A stretch of 64,000 bases of DNA from Betaproteobacteria bacterium. GTDB lineage: Bacteria; Pseudomonadota; Gammaproteobacteria; Burkholderiales; Usitatibacteraceae. Made by a program: the position numbers and the translations under genes. The notes beneath the pieces are model-generated. The model worked only from the letters and a program-made list of their open reading frames with translations, was not told where the DNA came from and searched no databases. The stretch covers positions 124,001-188,000 of the forward strand of contig JADJEZ010000007.1 in assembly GCA_016708825.1 (NCBI GenBank), in the 5' to 3' direction. Positions 17,866 through 26,564 of this stretch are shown here, piece after piece; position 1 is the first letter of the stretch, and the number at the start of each line of letters is the position of its first letter.

Positions 17866-18160
17866 GGTGCAGATGCTGCAGGTCCTCGCGGCCTCGCTCT
17901 TCGCCCTCGGGCTCACGGGCGTCATCATCCGCAGGAACGTGCTGGTGATGCTCATGTGCATGGAGCTGATGTTGAACGGCGTGAACCTGAGCCTGGTGAC
18001 CTTCGCCCACACCATGGGCTCGACGGTCGGCGCGGTGCTCGTGTTCCTGATCTTCGTGGTGGCCACGGCCGAGATCGCCATCGCCATCCCCATCGTGCTG
18101 CTCCTCGTGCGGCGCAAGCGCTCGCTCGACATCGAGTCCTACACGGACCTGAAGGGCTGA
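17858..18160 (+). CDS. nuoK: NADH-quinone oxidoreductase subunit K
   Basis: 100 residues, three helices. The two membrane glutamates essential for proton transfer are present (MCMELMLNGVNL and VVATAEIAIAIPIVL). The start is GTG 17858 inside the nuoJ end, with GGAGG upstream at 17846-17850. Confidence 0.95.
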   Translation: MDKVQMLQVLAASLFALGLTGVIIRRNVLVMLMCMELMLNGVNLSLVTFAHTMGSTVGAVLVFLIFVVATAEIAIAIPIVLLLVRRKRSLDIESYTDLKG

Positions 18161-18167
18161 CCGCGCC

Positions 18168-20045
18168 ATGGGACTGCTGACCCTCATCGTCCTCCTCCCG
18201 CTCCTGGGCTTCCTGGTCAATGGCCTGGCCGGGAACCGCCTGGGCAAGCGCTTCGTCTCCGTGGTGGGCTGCGGCCTGCCCGCGATCGCCTTCGCGGTGA
18301 CGGTGAAGTGCTTCCTGGATCTCCGGGCCGGCGGCTGGGCGCCGATCGCCGAGACCGCCTACGTCTGGGCCATGGTGGGGCAGAGCACGTTCGAGATCGC
18401 CTTCTGGTTCGACCGCCTCACCGCCGTCATGGCGCTCATCGTGACCGGCGTGGGCACGCTCATCCACGTCTACTCCATCGGCTACATGCACGAGGACAAG
18501 AGCTACGCGCGCTACTTCGCGTACCTGAACCTCTTCCTCTTCTTCATGCTGCTGCTGGTGCTGGGGAAATCCCTCCTCGTGCTCTTCGTGGGCTGGGAGG
18601 GCGTGGGGCTCGCTTCCTACCTCCTGATCGGCTTCTGGTTCGGCGACATGGAGAAGGCGGCCGCGGGCAAGAAGGCCTTCGTCTTCAACCGCATCGGCGA
18701 CGCCGGCTTCCTGCTGGGCATGTTCGCGATCTACTCGGCCCTGGGCACCCTCGACATGCCGGCGATCAACGCGGCTTTCATGGGCGCTTCCACCCCGGCG
18801 GTCTCCGCGACCCTGGTGGGGATACTCCTTTTCATCGGCGCCACCGGCAAGTCGGCGCAGATCCCGCTCTACGTGTGGCTGCCGGACGCCATGGCCGGCC
18901 CCACGCCGGTGTCCGCGCTGATCCACGCGGCGACGATGGTCACCGCGGGCGTGTACCTCGTCGCGCGCATGTCCGGCATCTACCTGCACGCGCCGGAGGC
19001 TTCCACGATCATCGCCGCGGTGGGTGCGCTCACCGCGCTCATGGCGGCCACGATCGCCATCGCCCAGGACGACATCAAGAAGGTGCTCGCCTACTCCACC
19101 GTCTCGCAGCTGGGCTTCATGTTCGTGGCCCTCGGCGTCGGCGCCTACGGCGTGGCCATCTTCCACGTCACCACGCACGCCTTCTTCAAGGCCTGCCTCT
19201 TCCTCGGCGCGGGGAGCGTCATCCACGCCATGTCGGGCGAGCAGGACATCCAGAAGATGGGCGGGCTGGGCCGCAAGATCCCGGTGACCTTCGTGACCTT
19301 CGCCATCGCGACCGCGGCCATCGCGGGCATCCCGCCGCTCTCGGGCTTCTTCTCCAAGGACGAGATCCTGTGGTTCGCGCTCGGCAGCGAGCGCGGCGGA
19401 TCGGTGCTGCTCTTCTCCGTCATGGCCTTCACGGCGCTCCTCACCGCCTTCTACATGTTCCGGCTGCTGTGGCTCACGTTCTTCGGCAAGCCCCGGATGC
19501 TGAAGGACGTGGAGCACCACATCCACGAGTCGCCGTTCTCCATGACCGGCGTGCTCATGGTGCTCGCCTTCCTCTCGGCCGTAGGCGGGTTCATCGCGAT
19601 CCCGCACTTCCTCGAGCCGATGCTGCCGATCCCGGCCATCGGCGCGGCCATGCAGCCGCTGCACTACTGGGTGGTGGGAGGGTCGATCGCCATCGCCGCC
19701 ACGGGCCTCGCGGGCGCGGCCTGGTTCTTCTCCGGGGACTCCGCGCGTGCCGCGGCGGTGAAGGCGCGCTTCGCCGGCGTCTACCGCGTCCTTTCGAACA
19801 AGTACTTCGTGGACGAACTCTACGACCGCATCGTCGGCCGGCCGCTGGTGTGGATCTCGGACGCGGTGTTCCTCAAGCTCGGCGACCGGCTGCTCATCGA
19901 CGGGACCCTGAACGGGCTCGCCTCCCTGGCGCAGCGCGCCGCGGGCCGGCTCTCGCGCGTGCAGACGGGGAGCCTCCACAAGTACGCATTCCTCGTCCTC
20001 GTGGGCATGGTGGCGAGCCTCGTCTGGATGTGGCGCCATGGCTGA
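18168..20045 (+). CDS. nuoL: NADH-quinone oxidoreductase subunit L
   Basis: 625 residues, an antiporter-like proton-pumping subunit with the long lateral helix. Signatures include WEGVGLASYLLIGFWF, PLYVWLPDAMAGPTPVSALIHAATMVTAGVYL split around the broken helix, KKVLAYSTVSQLGFM and the C-terminal SNKYFVDELYDRIVGRP. It overlaps nuoM by eight bases. Confidence 0.96.
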   Translation: MGLLTLIVLLPLLGFLVNGLAGNRLGKRFVSVVGCGLPAIAFAVTVKCFLDLRAGGWAPIAETAYVWAMVGQSTFEIAFWFDRLTAVMALIVTGVGTLIHVYSIGYMHEDKSYARYFAYLNLFLFFMLLLVLGKSLLVLFVGWEGVGLASYLLIGFWFGDMEKAAAGKKAFVFNRIGDAGFLLGMFAIYSALGTLDMPAINAAFMGASTPAVSATLVGILLFIGATGKSAQIPLYVWLPDAMAGPTPVSALIHAATMVTAGVYLVARMSGIYLHAPEASTIIAAVGALTALMAATIAIAQDDIKKVLAYSTVSQLGFMFVALGVGAYGVAIFHVTTHAFFKACLFLGAGSVIHAMSGEQDIQKMGGLGRKIPVTFVTFAIATAAIAGIPPLSGFFSKDEILWFALGSERGGSVLLFSVMAFTALLTAFYMFRLLWLTFFGKPRMLKDVEHHIHESPFSMTGVLMVLAFLSAVGGFIAIPHFLEPMLPIPAIGAAMQPLHYWVVGGSIAIAATGLAGAAWFFSGDSARAAAVKARFAGVYRVLSNKYFVDELYDRIVGRPLVWISDAVFLKLGDRLLIDGTLNGLASLAQRAAGRLSRVQTGSLHKYAFLVLVGMVASLVWMWRHG

Positions 20046-21609
20046 CGCAACGCTTCTCTCGGTCGTCCTCTACCTGCCGGTCGCGGGCATGTTCGCGATC
20101 GCGGCGCTGCCCGCGGGGCGCGACGGCCTGGTGCGCGCGCTCACCCTCGCGGTGATGGTCGCGCAGTTCCTGCTCTCGCTCATCCTCTACGCGCACTTCG
20201 ACCCGGCGGTGCCGGGGCTGCAGGCGGCCACACAGGTCGCGTGGATCCCGGCCTGGGGCGTCACCTACTTCATCGGGCTCGACGGCTACAACATCCTGCT
20301 CGTCATCCTCACCACGTTCCTGGGGCCGCTGGTCACGGCCGGCGCCTTCAGCGCCATCACGAAGGACGTGAAGCTCTTCTACGCGATGGTGTTCCTCATC
20401 CAGTTCGCGATGCTGGGCACCTTCGTCGCGCAGGACCTCTTCCTCTTCTACCTCTTCTGGGAGACGATGCTGATCCCGATGTTCCTCATGATCGGCATCT
20501 GGGGCGGCGAGCGGCGCATCTACGCGACGATCAAGTTCTTCCTCTACACCGCCTTCGGCAGCATCCTGATGCTCGCCGCCGTGATCTACCTGGTGTATTC
20601 GCTCCAGCAGACGACCGGCGTGATCTCGTTCGCCTTCGCGGACCTCTACAAGGCGCGCCTGCCCCTCGAGGCGCAGCAGTGGCTCCTCGCGGCCTTCGCG
20701 CTCTCCTTCGCGATCAAGGTGCCGATGGTGCCCTTCCACACGTGGCTGCCGGACGCCCACGTGGAAGCGCCCACCGCGGGCTCCGTGATCCTGGCGGGCG
20801 TGCTGCTCAAGATGGGCACGTACGGGTTCCTGAAGCTGGGCTTCCCGCTCTTCCCCGAAGCCACGCGGCTCGCGGCGCCGCTCCTCTCGACGCTCGCGGT
20901 GGTGAGCATCATCTACGGCGCCTGCCTCGCGCTCGTGCAGGACGACATCAAGAAGATCATCGCCTACTCCTCCATCAGCCACCTGGGCTACGTGATGCTG
21001 GGGCTGGTGAGCCTCGACCTCCTGGGCATCCAGGGCGCGATCGTGCAGATGGTGAGCCACGGGCTGGTCGCCGCCGGGCTCTTCCTCATGGTCGGGATGA
21101 TCTACGAGCGTTGCCACACGCGCGAACTCGCGGCCTACGGGGGCCTCGCGAAGCTCCTGCCGGTGTACTCGGTCTTCTTCCTCATCCTCACGCTCGCCTC
21201 CGTGGGGCTGCCCACGACGAGCGGCTTCACGGGCGAGTTCCTCGCCCTCCTGGGCGCCTTCAATGCCGGGTGGCGCGAGTGGCAGGGCGGCTCGATGTAT
21301 GCGCTCCTCGTGGCGGGCACGGCCGTCGTGGGCGTGGTGCTGGGCGCGCTCTACATGCTGCGCTTCGCGCAGCGCTTCCTCTTCGGCGCCGAGCGCGTGC
21401 CCCACGGCCCGGTGGCGGACGTGAACCTGCGCGAGGCCTCGATACTCGCCGCGATCGTCGCAGCCGTGTTCTGGCTGGGGCTCTTCCCGGATTCCGCGAT
21501 GAAGCGCACGGAGCTCGCCGCGCGCGAGTACCAGGAACTGGTGTCCGGGCCGCGCGCGCCGGCCGCAACGAAGCTCACGGGGGCGCTTCCCCAGGAGGGC
21601 GCGCGATGA
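20038..21609 (+). CDS. nuoM: NADH-quinone oxidoreductase subunit M
   Basis: 523 residues, the second antiporter-like pump. Motifs: FWETMLIPMFLMIGIWGG (key Glu), FAIKVPMVPFHTWLPDAHVE, TAGSVILAGVLLKMGTYG and KKIIAYSSISHLGYV. The nuoN ATG overlaps its stop. Confidence 0.96.
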   Translation: MADATLLSVVLYLPVAGMFAIAALPAGRDGLVRALTLAVMVAQFLLSLILYAHFDPAVPGLQAATQVAWIPAWGVTYFIGLDGYNILLVILTTFLGPLVTAGAFSAITKDVKLFYAMVFLIQFAMLGTFVAQDLFLFYLFWETMLIPMFLMIGIWGGERRIYATIKFFLYTAFGSILMLAAVIYLVYSLQQTTGVISFAFADLYKARLPLEAQQWLLAAFALSFAIKVPMVPFHTWLPDAHVEAPTAGSVILAGVLLKMGTYGFLKLGFPLFPEATRLAAPLLSTLAVVSIIYGACLALVQDDIKKIIAYSSISHLGYVMLGLVSLDLLGIQGAIVQMVSHGLVAAGLFLMVGMIYERCHTRELAAYGGLAKLLPVYSVFFLILTLASVGLPTTSGFTGEFLALLGAFNAGWREWQGGSMYALLVAGTAVVGVVLGALYMLRFAQRFLFGAERVPHGPVADVNLREASILAAIVAAVFWLGLFPDSAMKRTELAAREYQELVSGPRAPAATKLTGALPQEGAR

Positions 21610-23004
21610 ACCCCCAGGCCGCGATGATCGCGATGGCCCCGGAGCACCTGCTGCTCGCGGGCATCGTTGCGCTCGTCATCCTCGAGATCGTCTCCGACCG
21701 TTCGCGCGCGGCGCTGCCTATCGCGGCGGCCTTCGTTTCCGCCGCGGCGCTTGCGGCCGCCTGGCTGGGGTTTTCCGGCTGGACGGGCGAGCCGTTCCCG
21801 GGGCAGTTCGTGCTGACGCCACCCGCCGCGTTCGCGAAAGCGATGCTGCTGGCGCTCGCCGTGCCCGTGATCCTCTTCTCGAAGGAGGAGTTCGGCGGGG
21901 GCGAGGGCGAGAGCGCCTTCTACCCGCTCCTGCTCTCCTCGCTCTACGGCGTGTGCCTGCTCGCCTCGGCTTCGAGTTTCCTCACGCTCTTCCTCGGCAT
22001 CGAGCTCATGTCGATCCCGGTGTACGTGCTGGTGCTGCTGGGATACCGCCGGCCCGAGAGCGCGGAGGCCGCGCTCAAGTACCTGGTGCTTTCCGGCACC
22101 GCGAGCGCGTCCTTCCTCATGGGCGCCTCCCTCATGTACGGGGCCACCGGCTCGCTCAGCCTCGCGAGCTTCGCGACGGCGCTCACCTCGCCCGATCTCC
22201 TGGCGCGCACCGCCGTGGTGATGGTGGTCTCCGCCTTCTTCGTGAAGGCCGCGATCGTTCCCTTCCACGGCTGGGCGCCGGACGCCTACGAGGCGGCGAG
22301 CGTGCCCTCGACCGCTTTCATGGCGGTGCTCGTGAAGGCCGGGGTGCTGGTGGCCGCGGCGCGGGTCTTCGGCACGGCGCCGGTGGGCGAGTCCGTCGTG
22401 GGGCTCCTGGTGATCCTGCCGCTCGTCTCCATCGTGTGGGGCAACTTGACGGCGATGCGCCAGCCGGGGCTGCGCCGCATGATCGCCTACTCGTCGATCG
22501 CGCACGCGGGCTACCTCTTCTTCGCCTTCGTGGGCGACGGCCCGACGCGTTTCCAGGCGGTGGTGTTCTACCTCGCCGCCTACGGGGTCATGAACGTGCT
22601 CGCCTTCGCGGCGCTGCCGGCGAACCCGGATGATCGCGAGCGCGACCGGCTCGAGAACCTGAAGGGGGCTCTACCACACGCACCCCTTGGCGGCCCTCCT
22701 CATCGGCATCGCGATGCTGTCCTTGGCCGGCATCCCGCCCTTCCCCGGCTTCATCGCGAAGTTCCTGATCTTCAAGAACGTGATCGCCGCCGGCTACACG
22801 ACCTGGGCGGTGCTGGGCCTGGTGGGCAGCTACCTTGGCCTGTACTTCTACCTGCGGGTGATCCAGTTCATGTTCATGAGCCCGGCCGCCGCCGCGTCGG
22901 GCCATGCGCCCTCCCGCGGCATCGCCATGGGCGCGAGCCTTCTCTGCCTGGCCGGTTCCGTGGCGATCGCCTTCCTGCCGGCCTTCTTCCTCGCCCGTTT
23001 CTAG
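21606..23004 (+). CDS. nuoN: NADH-quinone oxidoreductase subunit N (frameshifted)
   Basis: The third antiporter-like pump and last gene of the operon. Frame 1 runs through AAIVPFHGWAPDAYEAAS and RRMIAYSSIAHAGYLFF, then fails at RLENLKGAL. The adjacent frame resumes with LYHTHPLAALLIGIAMLSLAGIPP-type sequence and ends at 23004. One extra G in the GGGGG run at about 22667-22671 restores ENLKGLYHTHP. Corrected length is about 465 residues. Confidence 0.92.
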
Positions 23005-23033
23005 GGTCCCCGCCCGGGCTCCGCTTCGCCGGG

Positions 23034-23063
23034 TTGGCTTTGGGAGGGGCAAAAAGCTATACT
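23034..23063 (+). promoter_or_regulatory. sigma-70 promoter of tRNA-Phe
   Basis: -35 TTGGCT (23034-23039) and -10 TATACT (23058-23063) with an 18-base spacer, ending 13 bases before the mature tRNA. It lies between nuoN and the tRNA. Confidence 0.6.
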
Positions 23064-23076
23064 TGGCGGCTTTCCC

Positions 23077-23152
<76 letters not shown>

Positions 23153-23164
23153 ACAATAGTGAGT

Positions 23165-23183
23165 GCCCGCCCACGCGGGCTTT
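23165..23183 (+). terminator. rho-independent terminator after tRNA-Phe
   Basis: GCCCGC-CCAC-GCGGGC followed by TTT: a 6-bp all-GC stem with a tetraloop, 12 bases after the tRNA. Confidence 0.7.
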
Positions 23184-23288
23184 CAGGCGTCCCGCCGCGC
23201 GGGGGCGCTCCGAAGTAAACCAGGAACGAACCCGCCGCCACGGCCCGCCACCATGAACCGACCTCCAATCACCCCGGGAGCATCCGAA

Positions 23289-23534
23289 ATGTTCGCGACC
23301 CCGATCCTGCAATACCTGAGAAAGAACGGTCAGCAACTCGACCGGGAAATCGCGGCCGCCACGGGGATTCCGCTCCCCAAGGTGCGCACGTCGCTCACCG
23401 ACCTGGCCGCCCGCGGCGAGATCTCGCGCTGCAACGTGATCCGCTTCAACGACGGCAAGGCGATCGAAGGCACGCTGTGCCGGATTTCGGGGACCATTCC
23501 CCCGAAGGCGCCGGGCAGGAAGCCCTCGACCTGA
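23289..23534 (+). CDS. small winged-helix DNA-binding protein
   Basis: 81 residues. The helical segment FATPILQYLRKNGQQLDREIAAATGIPLPKVRTSLTDL resembles a helix-turn-helix of the MarR/ArsR-like winged-helix type (AAATGIPLPKVRTSLTDLAARGEI), followed by a short wing. Function is not assigned. ATG 23289 is preferred for its GGGAG ribosome site eight bases upstream; ATG 23253 would add 12 residues. It follows the tRNA terminator and precedes the FNR-boxed ferritin-like gene by 92 bases. Confidence 0.55.
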   Translation: MFATPILQYLRKNGQQLDREIAAATGIPLPKVRTSLTDLAARGEISRCNVIRFNDGKAIEGTLCRISGTIPPKAPGRKPST

Positions 23535-23562
23535 CGGCTTCGCCGCCGGCACCGGCGGCCCG

Positions 23563-23576
23563 TTGACCCAAGTCAA
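23563..23576. promoter_or_regulatory. FNR/Dnr-type palindromic box upstream of the ferritin-like gene
   Basis: TTGAC-CCAA-GTCAA is a perfect dyad matching the CRP/FNR-family layout TTGAT-N4-ATCAA with a symmetric C/G change. It is centred about 57 bases before ATG 23627. Regulation by oxygen or NO is inferred. Confidence 0.55.
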
Positions 23577-23626
23577 GCGCCACGCGCCTCCCCGGCGCAT
23601 CGTGGAGCGTGAGGAGGTGTCACGCC

Positions 23627-24184
23627 ATGCTCGAGCCCATTGGTAGCGTCGAGGAGTTCTACGCCCACGCCCTTGCCATCGAGCGCGAATCGGCCCGGTG
23701 CTACCGCGAGTTCCAGGAGCACTTCACCGACCGCGGCGAGGAGGTGCTGGCGGGTCTCTGCGGCAACTTCGCCCATTTCGAGGAAGACCACCACCAGTTG
23801 CTCCTGGACCGCTCCGCGCACCTGGCGCTTCCGGAGCTTCCCCCGGAACGCTACTGCTGGATGGAGTCCGGCCCGCCCGAGTGCGCCGACCACGACCTCG
23901 TCTACCGCGTGGCGACCCCGCGCCAGCTCCTGGAGATCGCCCTCAAGGCCGAGCGCAACGCCCGGCGCTTCTTCGAGTGGGTCGCGGGGACCACGGCGAG
24001 CGATGAAGTGCACGCGCTCGCCGACGAGATGGCCCGCGAGGAGGCCGAGCACGTGCAGTGGGTGACGCGCGCGCTCGAGTACGTTCGCGCGGACGGCGTC
24101 GATTGGGACAAGCTGCTTGCCGCCGGCGGCGGCCCGGGGCTCGCCCTGGGCGCCGAGCGCCGGCTGCACCGGGGCCCGAAGTAG
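23627..24184 (+). CDS. ferritin-like/rubrerythrin-type di-iron protein
   Basis: 185 residues, almost all helical. Two halves carry carboxylate-histidine motifs expected for a di-iron four-helix bundle: ALAIERESARCYREF then NFAHFEEDHHQLLLDR, and ALKAERNARRFFEWVAG then EMAREEAEHVQWV. No rubredoxin domain is present. Roles in peroxide or oxygen handling or iron storage are possible; none is proven. ATG 23627 has GAGGAGG nine bases upstream. The FNR-type box in front suggests induction when oxygen is low. It converges on the OFOR operon. Confidence 0.75.
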   Translation: MLEPIGSVEEFYAHALAIERESARCYREFQEHFTDRGEEVLAGLCGNFAHFEEDHHQLLLDRSAHLALPELPPERYCWMESGPPECADHDLVYRVATPRQLLEIALKAERNARRFFEWVAGTTASDEVHALADEMAREEAEHVQWVTRALEYVRADGVDWDKLLAAGGGPGLALGAERRLHRGPK

Positions 24185-24212
24185 CCGGGCCCCCGGTTCC
24201 TGCGGCGGGTTT

Positions 24213-25607
24213 CTAGCCGCGCGCTTCCAGTGCCTCGTGGATCGCCTGGGCGGCCCGCTTGCCCGCGCCCGCGGCGAGGATCACCGTCGCCGCGCCCGTC
24301 ACCGCGTCGCCGCCGGCGAACACCAGCGCCTTCGAGGTGAGGCCCGTCTTCTCGTCGGCCACCAGGCAGCCCTTCTTGTTGGTGAGGAGCCCCGAGGTCG
24401 TGCGCGTGAGGAGCGGGTTCGGCGTAGTGCCGATCGCGAGGATCACGTTGTCCACCGGCAGCACGAATTCGGAATCCGGAATCGGCACCGGCCGTGCGCG
24501 CCCGGAGGCGTCCGGCTCGCCCAGCGTCATCTTCTGGCACTTGAGTCCCGTGGCCCAGCCTTCCGCGTTGCCCTGGATTTCCAGCGGGTTGGTGAGCCAG
24601 TGGAACTCGACGCCTTCCTCCATCGCGTGGTGGTACTCCTCGACGCGCGCGCTCATTTCCTTGTCGCTGCGGCGGTAGACCACCATCGCCTTCTCGGCGC
24701 CCATGCGCATCGAGGTACGCACGGCGTCCATCGCGGTGTTGCCCGCGCCGATCACCGCCATGCGCTTGCCGACCTTGACCGGCGTGTCCGCCGTGTCGGG
24801 GTCGTAGCCGCCCATGAGGTTCACGCGCGTGAGGAACTCGTTCGCGCTCATGACGCCGTTCAGGTTCTCGCCCGGGATGCCGAGGAATTGCGGCAGCCCA
24901 GCGCCGGTGCCGATGAAGACCGCGGCGTAGCCCATCTTGCCGAAGAGCTCGTCCAGCGTGAGCGTCTTGCCGATGATCACGTTGCAGACGATCTCCACGC
25001 CCATGGACTTGAGCAACCCGATCTCCCAGTCGAGCACCTGCTTCGGGAGGCGAAACTCGGGGATGCCGTAGCGCAGCACCCCGCCCGCGGCGTGCAGCGC
25101 CTCGTAGATCGTGACCGGGTAGCCCAGGCGCGCGGGCGGGCCCGCGCAGACCAGCCCCGAGGGGCCGGCGCCGATGATGGCGATTTTCTCGGTGCGCGTG
25201 ATCTTCGCCTGCACCGAGGGGGGCTGCGTGCGCTCCCAGTCGGCGACGAAGCGTTCCAGGTGGCCGATGGCCACGGGGCTGAAGCGCTGCGTCATGCTGC
25301 ATTCGGCCTCGCACTGCGACTCCTGCGGGCAGACTCTCCCGCAGATGGCCGGCAGGGGGTTGGCCGAGCGCAGGATCTCCGCGGCACCCGCCATGTCGCC
25401 CATGGCCACCGCGTGGATGAACTCCGGGATCGGCACGTTCACGGGGCAGCCGCCCACGCATACCGGGTCCTGGCAGCGCAGGCAGCGTTCGGCCTCGAAC
25501 GCGGCGTGCGCCTTCGTGTATCCCTCGTTGACCTCGATGAAGTCGTGCGCGCGCTGCTGCGCCTCGCGCACCGGCATCGGCGTCTTGTCGGCTCTCTTGA
25601 TGGGCAT
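24213..25607 (-). CDS. GltD/NfnB-like NAD(P)H-dependent Fe-S flavoprotein
   Basis: 464 residues. The N-terminal Fe-S region holds ERCLRCQDPVCVGGCPVNVPIPEF and ICGRVCPQESQCEAEC. Then come an FAD Rossmann motif (KIAIIGAGPSGLVCAG), an NAD(P) motif (RMAVIGAGNTAMDAVRTS) and the C-terminal FAGGDAVTGAATVILAAGAGKRAA. It resembles the small subunit of glutamate synthase and the large NfnB/SudA subunit. Its ATG overlaps the stop of the adjacent FNR-type subunit gene (TAATG), so the two likely form an Nfn/Sud-type dimer moving electrons between ferredoxin and NAD(P)H. It is the last gene of a four-gene minus-strand operon. Confidence 0.85.
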   Translation of the reverse strand: MPIKRADKTPMPVREAQQRAHDFIEVNEGYTKAHAAFEAERCLRCQDPVCVGGCPVNVPIPEFIHAVAMGDMAGAAEILRSANPLPAICGRVCPQESQCEAECSMTQRFSPVAIGHLERFVADWERTQPPSVQAKITRTEKIAIIGAGPSGLVCAGPPARLGYPVTIYEALHAAGGVLRYGIPEFRLPKQVLDWEIGLLKSMGVEIVCNVIIGKTLTLDELFGKMGYAAVFIGTGAGLPQFLGIPGENLNGVMSANEFLTRVNLMGGYDPDTADTPVKVGKRMAVIGAGNTAMDAVRTSMRMGAEKAMVVYRRSDKEMSARVEEYHHAMEEGVEFHWLTNPLEIQGNAEGWATGLKCQKMTLGEPDASGRARPVPIPDSEFVLPVDNVILAIGTTPNPLLTRTTSGLLTNKKGCLVADEKTGLTSKALVFAGGDAVTGAATVILAAGAGKRAAQAIHEALEARG

Positions 25608-26455
25608 TACGCGGTCTCCCTTCTGTCCATGCACGCGGCGCGGTCCACGGCCCGTTTCTCCTCCTGCACGTAAGCCTTGTTGCGCCGCATGGCCACATCG
25701 AAATCGACTTCGTGGGCGTCGAAGCACGGGCCGTCCACGCAGGCGAACTGCGCCTTGCCGGCGACCGTCACGCGGCACCCGCCGCACATTCCGGTGCCGT
25801 CGACCATCAGCGGGTCCATGGACACCAGCGTCTTCACCTTCGGGCCGCGCGTGGTCTCCGCGACCGCACGCATCATCGCCATGGGCCCGATCGCCACCAC
25901 GCTGTCGGGCCGCTTGGGCGGGCCGGCCTCGATCAGCTGCGCGAGGCGTTGCGTCACGAAGCCCTTGAAGCCCGCCGAGCCGTCGTCGGTGCAGATTTCC
26001 AGGTGCGTGCAGAGCGGGCGCAGCTCGTCGGCCAGTATCAGGAGGTCCTTGTTGCGCGCGCCGAGGATCGCGGTCGTGGTGTCGCCGCGGGCGGTGAACT
26101 CCCGCATGAGGCAGAGGAGTGCGGCCGACCCGAAGCCGCCGCCCACGCCGCAGACGTGCCCGCCGGGCGCGATCTCGATGTGGCCACCCATGGGGCCGGC
26201 CACGTCGAGGATGTCGTCGCCGGTCTTCAGCGCGCAGACGCGCTGCGTCGTCGCGCCCACCGCCTGCACCACGATGGTGATGGTGCCCAGCTCGCGGTCG
26301 TAGTCGGCGATGGTGATGGGGATGCGTTCCCCGCCCTCGCGCACCCGCAGCATCACGAACTGCCCGGGCCGGGCGGAGGCCGCGATGAGCGGTGCCTCGA
26401 TCCGGAAGTACTTGGTGACCGCGGTGAGTTGCCTTGTTTCGATGATTTTTGCCAT
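25607..26455 (-). CDS. NfnA/SudB-like ferredoxin-NADP+ reductase subunit
   Basis: 282 residues. An FAD-binding barrel (GQFVMLRVREGGERIPITIAD) is followed by an NAD-binding part (GGGFGSAALLCLMREF, SVVAIGPMAMMRAV) and a C-terminal [2Fe-2S] loop DGTGMCGGCRVTVAGKAQFACVDGP. This architecture is shared by PyrK, SudB and NfnA. With the next gene it should form a ferredoxin:NAD(P)+ oxidoreductase, possibly electron-bifurcating, re-oxidising ferredoxin reduced by the upstream 2-oxoacid oxidoreductase. ATG 26455 follows CGGAGAAAA. It sits 109 bases after the fused alpha-beta OFOR gene. Confidence 0.82.
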   Translation of the reverse strand: MAKIIETRQLTAVTKYFRIEAPLIAASARPGQFVMLRVREGGERIPITIADYDRELGTITIVVQAVGATTQRVCALKTGDDILDVAGPMGGHIEIAPGGHVCGVGGGFGSAALLCLMREFTARGDTTTAILGARNKDLLILADELRPLCTHLEICTDDGSAGFKGFVTQRLAQLIEAGPPKRPDSVVAIGPMAMMRAVAETTRGPKVKTLVSMDPLMVDGTGMCGGCRVTVAGKAQFACVDGPCFDAHEVDFDVAMRRNKAYVQEEKRAVDRAACMDRRETA

Positions 26456-26564
26456 GGTTTTCTCCGGGCTAGCGACCCGGACTCGGACTCTCGAAGAGTG
26501 GAGCGGGCAGGGGAGCCCCAGCCGACACGACACTGGGGGTCATTTTCGTGGGCGTCATCGGAGG

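Noticed and set aside
17952..20039. A 695-codon minus-strand frame opposite nuoK, nuoL and the start of nuoM
   Set aside because: It is antisense to conserved complex I genes, and its composition is dominated by His, Glu, Arg and Gly with no domain.
10770..22671. Frameshifts in nuoC, nuoG and nuoN as programmed frameshifting or gene decay
   Set aside because: The sites lack slippery heptamers with a conserved downstream structure, and three independent lesions in an otherwise intact operon fit consensus errors better.
23010..23045. Hairpin CCCGG...CCGGG after nuoN as a terminator
   Set aside because: The stem is only five pairs with an 11-base loop and no T-run; the tRNA promoter overlaps this stretch.
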